A DNA stretch of 64,000 nt. Origin: Tritrichomonas foetus (taxonomy: Eukaryota; Parabasalia; Tritrichomonadida; Tritrichomonadidae). The translations under genes were made by a program, and so were the position numbers. The notes beneath the pieces were generated by a model. The model worked only from the letters and a program-made list of their open reading frames with translations, did not search any database and was not told the DNA's origin. Within the stretch, counting starts at the first letter, position 1. Each line of letters opens with the position of its first letter. Positions 57,973 to 64,000 of this stretch are shown in pieces. The stretch is from positions 1 to 64,000 of the forward strand of contig MLAK01001204.1 of the NCBI GenBank assembly GCA_001839685.1, given 5' to 3'.

Positions 57973-58718
57973 AAAAAAAAAAAAAAAAATCAAAAGACTC
58001 CAACTTTTAAAATAAAATTGAATACAGTCAAAATCTTATTTGAATAGAAATTGCATTCAAAAAGTTTATTGACTAAAAATATCTAATTAATTTCTTTCAA
58101 TTTTGTGGATAATGATGAACGTTTAATAATTTGTATTCAAGAGTCATATTTACGTTTTTTCCTATCTGATGAGATTTATAATAAATCAACAATAAATTAA
58201 TATTTAGTATCATGAATTGTTATTATAATATAAAAATTGAAGTCTTTTTTGAAATTTTCAAAATCACATAAAATTTCGAAAATTATTTTTTTGATTTTTT
58301 TTATGTCTTGAAAAACTTCAAACGGTATTCAATAAATTTTGCTTATTTTCATACTCGAATAAGCAAGGCGAGAAAAGTTGTAATGAATTAAGAAATGACA
58401 TTTTCAGGTTAAAACATCACATTTGTGAATTTCATATTAATATTTATTTGCTCAGCATGATGGTTGTTATGATGTTAAAGTCGATGTTAATTATTTTCAA
58501 TCATTGATTGGGAAACCCCTCATTAAATAATGATGTAATTTTTCCAAAAATTAATTATTGTTTTATTGGTTGTCATAAAGATTCAATTCGATAAACAAAT
58601 GTAAATTTTTACTTTATAATATTTCTTGAAGACTCTATGAGTCTAAAAGCACAAATTTTGAATGAAAAAAAGTTAGAAAAAGTTTTAATAAACGTTTTTC
58701 TCACAAAAATTTGAATGA
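57973..58718. other. Transposon 3' noncoding region
   Basis: AT-rich sequence between the gap and the right inverted repeat. No open frame of note; it may include the last few transposase codons if the gap length is not exact. Confidence 0.5.
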
Positions 58719-58758
58719 AATCTGACAAACGAGGTGAAAATAAGGTAGTTTGACTGTA
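58719..58758 (-). repeat. Right terminal inverted repeat
   Basis: 40 bp, the reverse complement of the left repeat apart from one base; TA follows at 58759-58760. Confidence 0.95.
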
Positions 58759-58760
58759 TA

Positions 58761-60044
58761 TTACAGAATGGAACAAGCATGTCAACACCCAATGTTGCAG
58801 GTGCAGCAGCATTAGTTAGACAATTTTTCAGAGAAGGGTTATGGTCAAATGGAAACTCATCTGATAATCAAACAATTGATTTAACTGCAACTCAAATGAG
58901 AGCACTTTTAATTGCATCAGCAAAAAGACCAGATAACAGTAGAACACCAGATTCAATCATTGGACATGGACTTGTTGATCTTTCAACAATTCTCAGCTTC
59001 GATAATCGATTTGGTGTAAGAATAACTCCTTCAGATAATCCACAAATTCACCCAAAAAGTCATATAGTTTCAAAACTCACTGTAAACAAAGAAAAATACG
59101 CCAATTCTCATTCATTATCTGTTACTTTGGCATATCTTGATAAGCCTATTGATATTGATAGTGCCTATCCACTTTTTGCTGACATTGATCTTGTTGTTAT
59201 CAGTCCAAAAGGTAATAAATTCTTTGGGAATGATTTACCAAACAAAGATGGTGAACATTTATCAACAAACGAAAAAGTAATCATTGATGGTGATGATTTA
59301 ATTGATGGTGAATATGAAATCCATTTAATAACAGACAGTCAAACATCAGCAGATTATTCAGTTGTTGCAGTTGGTCCATTCTCCAACGGCTTCTTAGAAT
59401 TCTATGACATTCAGCAAGATGATAAAAACCAAACTTGTGGCTGCAATGAATGCGAAAATGGATTTTGTAAATGTGATAAATTACATACAGGTTCATTTTG
59501 CCAAGTGGATGTTATTCAAGTGAACAACTTTGATTTATTCCAAGTTCATGTTTTAGGAAGCTCCTTTGCTTATTTATATGTTCCATTGAAAGGTAATGTC
59601 ATATTTAATATTTCACGACCAGATTCACCTCATGGAAATCTATCATATGTTTTTTACTCTCCTGAAAAGAAACTTTCGATTTCAAACTTTTTATATTCAA
59701 GAAGTCTTGATGAAATTGAAACACAAATGAAAATTGAGGAAGTTACTGATGATGGATTCTATATGGCTTTATTTAATAATCATCCAATGCCGCGCGATTT
59801 CAACTTATTTTTTCGGGGATTCGATAAAGAAGAAATGTCAGACGCAGAATTGTATGGAATTATAGGTGGATCAATTGCTGGTGCAATAGTCGGTGTATTT
59901 TTGTGTATTGTTTCTTGTTGTAAGAAAGTTAGGAACTTCTTTGTCCAAAAATGCTGCTGCTGCTGCTTGAAGAAAGATCATGATCACATCCAAATTTCAA
60001 GCGATAATGGCATCAAAAATGAATTAATGATGGATGAAGAATAA
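58761..60044 (+). pseudogene. Subtilisin-family protease gene, 3' part with catalytic Ser and TM anchor
   Basis: Open frame picking up directly after the transposon with QNGTSMSTPNVAGAAALV; GTSMSTP holds the catalytic Ser of S8 proteases. It continues through a beta-rich P-domain-like region, an EGF-like Cys cluster (CGCNECENGFCKCDKLH, about 58760+680), a membrane helix (LYGIIGGSIAGAIVGVFLC) and a cytoplasmic tail with CCCCC. An ATG at 58779 lies inside the Ser motif and is not a true start. With the 5' part (54761-55932) it formed one type I membrane protease. The helix and tail show the C-terminus is not damaged. Confidence 0.85.
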
Positions 60045-60334
60045 TATTAAAAAACATTTTCGAAATCGATCTTTATTTATGTGGTTTTCTTGATATATAT
60101 ATGCATATATGACATTGTTAAGAATTAGTTTGTCAAAAAGTAAATTTGCTTATTTATATAAAAGCCAGAGTCTGAAATCACCATTATAAGGATTCGTTGC
60201 CTCAATTCACATTTTGATCATAATTTTTCAAAAAAGAAAGAATGAGAGAAAACCCTAATTAACTATATAAATTTTGGTTGAAACAATTTTATTTAATATA
60301 ATACATACAAAAAAACAAATGTAGAAAATGAAAT

Positions 60335-62959
60335 TCAAGAGATATTCGCATTTTGATTTCTCGGAGCTTTTCGTCTTGCAGAATTTCGATCTTCATCAGG
60401 CGGCTTTATTGCTTTTGATTTCCTTCCATCATTTTCATTTGATGGTCGCTTTTTGCTTTTCAGCGAAACACTGTCATTTCTTTGTTTATTTTGAGAATTT
60501 TGGTTGGGCCTTGCAAGATAATAGTTAGTTAGTCTTTCTTTTGTTTGCTGAATCACTTGATTTAAATTATTATTATTATTATTCATCACAATATTGCTAT
60601 TGTTATTGAAAGAAGAATTATTGTTGTTGATGCAATGATTTACATTTCCTTGATAGTTATTATTTTGCTGATGGAAATATATGTTTTGCAAAGGAACAGT
60701 CTCTGTAATATTTACATCTTTTTGATTGTTATTATTATTTTCTTTATTTATAATATCACCAAAATCAGATCCTTTTACATGAATAATTGGTGCAATATTT
60801 AAGTTGCTTTGTAAAGGTGCAGCATAAAGTCCTGGTGATCTTTTTTCCAGCATTTTAACATCATTATAATTCGGGAAAGAGTTGACAATATCTCTAAATA
60901 GATGATTTTGCAATAGTGATGATAAACATTGAATAACATTAAAAAGCTTATGATTCTCATTTTGCTGGAAATATAATCCTTTAAGCTGAAGAAGTTCATC
61001 AACAACAATGGGAACATCAATTCTATGAATTAAATTTTCCATACAGCAATACAATCTCGGAGCCGGGAAACTTTCGGAGTTATTAGCAATAATATGTATA
61101 TCTTTTGGCATTTCTTCGCGCAAAAACAATTCAAGTGATAAGGATGCTTTATTTGGCCTATGAGCCCTGGTTTCTAAAATAAAAACTTCTTCTTTAGGTG
61201 TAGAAATATGAACTCCTGTGATTAAGTCAGCTGATTTAGAATGACAATTTTTAAAAGATGGAACTTTAATGCGTGAGAATCCATGGATTGTTGTTCGGTG
61301 AAAGTTTTCAATGAAATCCAATAATTTTCGAGAAGCAGGTGCAAATCTTGTACATGTTACAACCCATCTAAGAAGCCTTGTTGTTGGCTTTTCTATATTT
61401 AATATTTTTGGATCTTCAAAGAAACATTTATCACGATTTAATTGATTAATACTGCTTTGATGAGCATTAGTTTTTGGTGGTGCAGGCCTTTTATGTGAAA
61501 CTAAAGGTCTTGAAACTGGTTGAAGGATTCCTGGATTTGGAAATCTTGAAGCGGGATCAATTATATCAATCGAAACAGTTGTTCCTTGATAACTACTATC
61601 ATTTGAAGACGATAAAAGGCGTGAATTAATATGTCTTTCTGGGAAGAGGTAGAAGTGACAATATCCATGCGTTGGTGTTTCTTTTATTGCTATTGGCTTA
61701 ATAGGTGACACATATGTTGGTTGCAACATCTTTGAAGGAGAAAATATTTGAGGGGAATCCACCATGGAATTGTTATTTATATTGTTCTCATGCTCTGGAC
61801 TATTTGTTATTCTTCTTGGATTGTAAGGTTTTGTTCCAGAAATAAATAGATTGGAATTATTATTCTTGTTATTATTTTTAGAAAGTGATTGTGATTTAAG
61901 AGGAGAAGTATATTGAACAACAGGCTTTTTTTCTTCAGCTTCTATTCTTTTTAATGTATTTAAAACAGTTTTATCATAATGTTTATGACGATGCCTTCTT
62001 TTCTTTTTCTCTTTTTCATCTTTTTCATTATTTTTACTTTTGCTATTATCGTTTTTATTGTTATTTTTAAGATCATCACTATTTTTTTGACTTTTCAATA
62101 TATTTTCTTCAGAAATCGTTCGAACAATTTTTTTACTTTCTTCATTAATACTCTCTTCTTCATCACTTTCTTCTTCTTCACTATCATTTAAAGGAACAAA
62201 AAGTCCAGATCCAATAAAAGTTTCTGGAATTTCATCATCATGATCATGAACTTTGAAAACAATACTTTTATCAGTTCTTGGTGCGATTAGAATGGCTGCA
62301 TCAATGCTAATTGAATTGGTATTTCTATCATAACGAGGACAAAGAAAATATGATTCAGAACCAATTTGGCATTCAAAATAAATTGGTGAATTGTTATTCG
62401 TGAATGATGACTTGTTTCCAAAGTTATAGTTAGAAACACTATTATGATCATCATTATATGTGTTAACATGATTTATTCCTAAATTATCTATTTTGTTTAT
62501 ATATATGATTGTTGGAGCAAACTTTTTAATGTGTGGAAGAGCTAATAATTCTTCATCAATTTGAATGGAAAATGTTAAATATTCAAATAATTGCATATCA
62601 ACAGTTATTGATGCTTCTCTCCGATCAGGAATAAAAAGAACTCCAGCATCAAGGAAAATTGATTCTTTTGTAAATTTGTCAGTTTTTTTATCATTATTTT
62701 TTGAATACTTTACGATATGCAAAAAAGAATTTCGGATGGCACAATCTACAAAAAAGTCATCAACACATGCATCAATTGTCGTTTCATGATATCCAACTCG
62801 TTTGTTTACTGGAATTAATAACGGTCTCTGACTTAATGGAAATGATTTCGGTAAAAATACTTTTAGAAGTCCTTTGGGATCAAACTCTTTGGCTACTTTC
62901 CATTCGAACTTGTAAGTAAAATAGACGAAATGCTCGTAAACTGTTGATTGACTCGTCAT
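60335..62959 (-). CDS. Large Asn-rich protein of unknown function
   Basis: 874 codons from the first ATG at 62959; the frame is open 18 codons further without an ATG. No known domain recognised. Residues 1-230 look globular and beta-rich (VYEHFVYFTYKFEWKVAKEF, ITVDMQLFEYLTFSIQID). About 255-420 is acidic then lysine-rich low complexity (DSEEEESDEEES, KKKRRHRHKH). A second folded part follows from about 440, with GYCHFYLFPERH and RLLRWVVTCTRFAPASRKLL, then VFILETRAH and LYCCMENLIHRIDVP. The tail has several poly-Asn runs (NNNNNN) and a basic end. It could be a flagellar or signalling protein, but I cannot say. Confidence 0.8.
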   Translation of the reverse strand: MTSQSTVYEHFVYFTYKFEWKVAKEFDPKGLLKVFLPKSFPLSQRPLLIPVNKRVGYHETTIDACVDDFFVDCAIRNSFLHIVKYSKNNDKKTDKFTKESIFLDAGVLFIPDRREASITVDMQLFEYLTFSIQIDEELLALPHIKKFAPTIIYINKIDNLGINHVNTYNDDHNSVSNYNFGNKSSFTNNNSPIYFECQIGSESYFLCPRYDRNTNSISIDAAILIAPRTDKSIVFKVHDHDDEIPETFIGSGLFVPLNDSEEEESDEEESINEESKKIVRTISEENILKSQKNSDDLKNNNKNDNSKSKNNEKDEKEKKKRRHRHKHYDKTVLNTLKRIEAEEKKPVVQYTSPLKSQSLSKNNNKNNNSNLFISGTKPYNPRRITNSPEHENNINNNSMVDSPQIFSPSKMLQPTYVSPIKPIAIKETPTHGYCHFYLFPERHINSRLLSSSNDSSYQGTTVSIDIIDPASRFPNPGILQPVSRPLVSHKRPAPPKTNAHQSSINQLNRDKCFFEDPKILNIEKPTTRLLRWVVTCTRFAPASRKLLDFIENFHRTTIHGFSRIKVPSFKNCHSKSADLITGVHISTPKEEVFILETRAHRPNKASLSLELFLREEMPKDIHIIANNSESFPAPRLYCCMENLIHRIDVPIVVDELLQLKGLYFQQNENHKLFNVIQCLSSLLQNHLFRDIVNSFPNYNDVKMLEKRSPGLYAAPLQSNLNIAPIIHVKGSDFGDIINKENNNNNQKDVNITETVPLQNIYFHQQNNNYQGNVNHCINNNNSSFNNNSNIVMNNNNNNLNQVIQQTKERLTNYYLARPNQNSQNKQRNDSVSLKSKKRPSNENDGRKSKAIKPPDEDRNSARRKAPRNQNANIS

Positions 62960-63231
62960 TTTTGTAAATTTGCTATGATTTTTACTGTGTACGTTTATTT
63001 TTCCAATTAACAAATTTCACCATTAAACATTTAAATGTGAATAAATTGTGAAATATATTGACCATATAACCTCTGAAATCTGATTTGGAAAATTGATGAT
63101 TATTTAATGGTCATTGAATATACGTGAGAAATTAATTGAAACGATATAATGAAGAAAATACAAATATTTTGTGAAATCTATTTTAATATAACATCTATAT
63201 AACCCCAAATAGAAACGAGAAAAAAAAATAT

Positions 63232-64000
63232 TTATGCATTTGTTTCTGTTTCAGGAAATGTTGAAACAAAGAATGAACTATGTTCATTCAATCTTACAAT
63301 ATAAGCCATTCTTTTTCCTTTTCCTTTCAAGAAAATCAAACCACGTTCCTCAATTGAAAAATTGAGATTATTAATTGCATTATAAGTATCTTCAGAAATC
63401 TGAACTGTTCCGGGAATACATGTACTTTGGAGACGAGAAGCAACATTGATTGTATCACCAATAATATCGAAAACAGGCTTGTCACTTCCAAGAACACCTG
63501 CAATTAAAGGGCCTCCAGTATTTACTCCAATTCTTACCTGCAAATTCGAACTTAGTTGTGAATTTACCTCATCTAAAACAGTTAAAACATCAAGTCCAAA
63601 TTGGACACATTGGCATGCATGTTTGGTCACTGTTTCATTTGGTGTGAACAAGTTTGCAGCTGCCATATAGACATCACCAATGAGTTTTATTTTGATCATT
63701 AACTGATATTTGGCAATGGCATCATCAAAACATGCAAAGACTTTGGATAAGTTTTCCATAATTTGTGCTGGAGTTAAAGTTGATGAATAGTCACTAAACT
63801 TAACAATATCAATAAACATAACTGAAGCAGAAGGAACTGAAAATGAAATATCAGTTTCACCATGATTTAATCGAGTAACAATATCACGTGGTAAAATTTG
63901 GAAAAGTAATTGTTCTGATTGTGCTTTTGCTTCTTCGGCAATTTTTTGTTGATTAATTAATCCACTTTCATCATTCATAATAACAACATAACTTTTTGCA
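63232..64000 (-). CDS. Class III adenylyl cyclase catalytic domain, 5' end outside window
   Basis: About 255 codons, open to the window edge at 64000, so this is the C-terminal part of a larger protein. An ATG at 63978 is internal. A helical lead with LLFQILPRDIVTRLNHGE precedes the cyclase domain: metal Asp in MFIDIVKFSDYSS, second Asp in KIKLIGDVYMAA, and transition-state Asn/Arg in GDTINVASRLQ. The base-reading positions are Lys (IKLIGD) and Asp (FDIIGD), which fits ATP rather than GTP as substrate. Trichomonads have many large multi-membrane cyclases with this C-terminal domain. It makes cAMP for the phosphodiesterase at 18.8 kb to remove. Confidence 0.92.
   Translation of the reverse strand, partial: AKSYVVIMNDESGLINQQKIAEEAKAQSEQLLFQILPRDIVTRLNHGETDISFSVPSASVMFIDIVKFSDYSSTLTPAQIMENLSKVFACFDDAIAKYQLMIKIKLIGDVYMAAANLFTPNETVTKHACQCVQFGLDVLTVLDEVNSQLSSNLQVRIGVNTGGPLIAGVLGSDKPVFDIIGDTINVASRLQSTCIPGTVQISEDTYNAINNLNFSIEERGLIFLKGKGKRMAYIVRLNEHSSFFVSTFPETETNA

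Larger units (their letters stand above)
55933..58758. mobile_element. Tc1/mariner-pogo class DNA transposon inserted in a subtilisin gene
   Basis: A 2826-bp element bounded by 40-bp terminal inverted repeats (55933-55972 and 58719-58758) that differ at a single base, position 13. Each end begins TACAGTCAAAC, and TA flanks both sides (55931-55932 and 58759-58760), the target duplication expected for the IS630-Tc1-mariner superfamily. Just inside the left end GTCAGATT is repeated inverted as AATCTGAC. It contains one transposase gene on the plus strand and a 660-base run of N. Near-identical ends indicate a recent insertion. Confidence 0.93.

Noticed and set aside
57302..58047. Open frames spanning the N run, including the apparent transposase C-terminus in lysines
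   Set aside because: They are open only because N codons are not stops, and the lysines come from the A-tract at the gap edge.
58779..60044. An independent gene starting at the ATG at 58779
   Set aside because: That ATG is the Met of the GTSM catalytic motif and the frame is open back to the transposon edge, so it is the 3' part of the interrupted protease.
1..64000. Spliceosomal introns with the trichomonad GTATGT and ACTAACACACAG signals
   Set aside because: I looked at the breaks in the START, WD40 and subtilisin genes and found no such pair; the START and WD40 stops are single in-frame codons and the subtilisin break is the transposon.

Overview
The window is AT-rich nuclear DNA of a unicellular eukaryote, most likely a parabasalid such as Tritrichomonas or Trichomonas. 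This is inferred, not searched. The reasons are: long intronless reading frames on both strands, very short 5' leaders often holding a TCA(T/C)TTT-like initiator close to the ATG, and the protein mix. That mix includes gamma-COP, Rab and TBC proteins, an axonemal WD40/coiled-coil protein, a Tctex dynein light chain, a class III cyclase, a GAF phosphodiesterase, a subtilisin-family protease with a C-terminal membrane anchor and a GH30 glucosylceramidase. I saw no spliceosomal introns, tRNAs, rRNAs or CRISPR.

Layout. 1-9 kb: C2-domain protein, COPI-associated membrane protein, Akt-like PH/AGC kinase, FHIT hydrolase, tandem pseudokinase/kinase. 9.6-18 kb: giant HECT ubiquitin ligase, small basic protein, TBC1D22-like RabGAP. 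18.8-29.4 kb: GAF/HD phosphodiesterase, CFAP57-like axonemal protein, CUE/Smr protein of the Cue2/N4BP2 type. 29.6-35.4 kb: a fusion of a DUF84/YjjX NTPase with UDP-GlcNAc pyrophosphorylase, a Tctex light chain and gamma-COP. 36-46 kb: a fragment without an ATG, a PCI/CSN3-like protein, type II glycosyltransferase, MFS transporter, secreted GH30, and an Asn-rich unknown. 46.7-49.7 kb: Rab GTPase, then an SCP-like phosphatase.

From about 47.4 to 60 kb the DNA shows gene decay. There is a frameshifted relic (47.5-48.0 kb) and an ATG-less fragment (49.9-50.3 kb). A START-domain gene is split by one TAA (51.04 kb), and a WD40 gene is split by one TGA (52.2 kb) and lacks its 5' end. That gene is joined head-to-head to a 5'-truncated subtilisin gene, which is itself cut between its Asp/His and Ser regions by a Tc1/mariner-pogo class transposon (55933-58758). 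The transposon has 40-bp inverted repeats, a TA duplication and a 660-base assembly gap. The window ends with a large Asn-rich unknown protein and the catalytic end of an adenylyl cyclase that runs off the edge.

Together the intact genes cover vesicle traffic (gamma-COP, COPI-associated protein, Rab, TBC), cAMP turnover and signalling (cyclase, phosphodiesterase, kinases), the flagellum, protein and mRNA quality control (HECT, CUE/Smr) and amino-sugar supply. The most novel items are the NTPase-UAP fusion and the layered damage at 50.7-60 kb.
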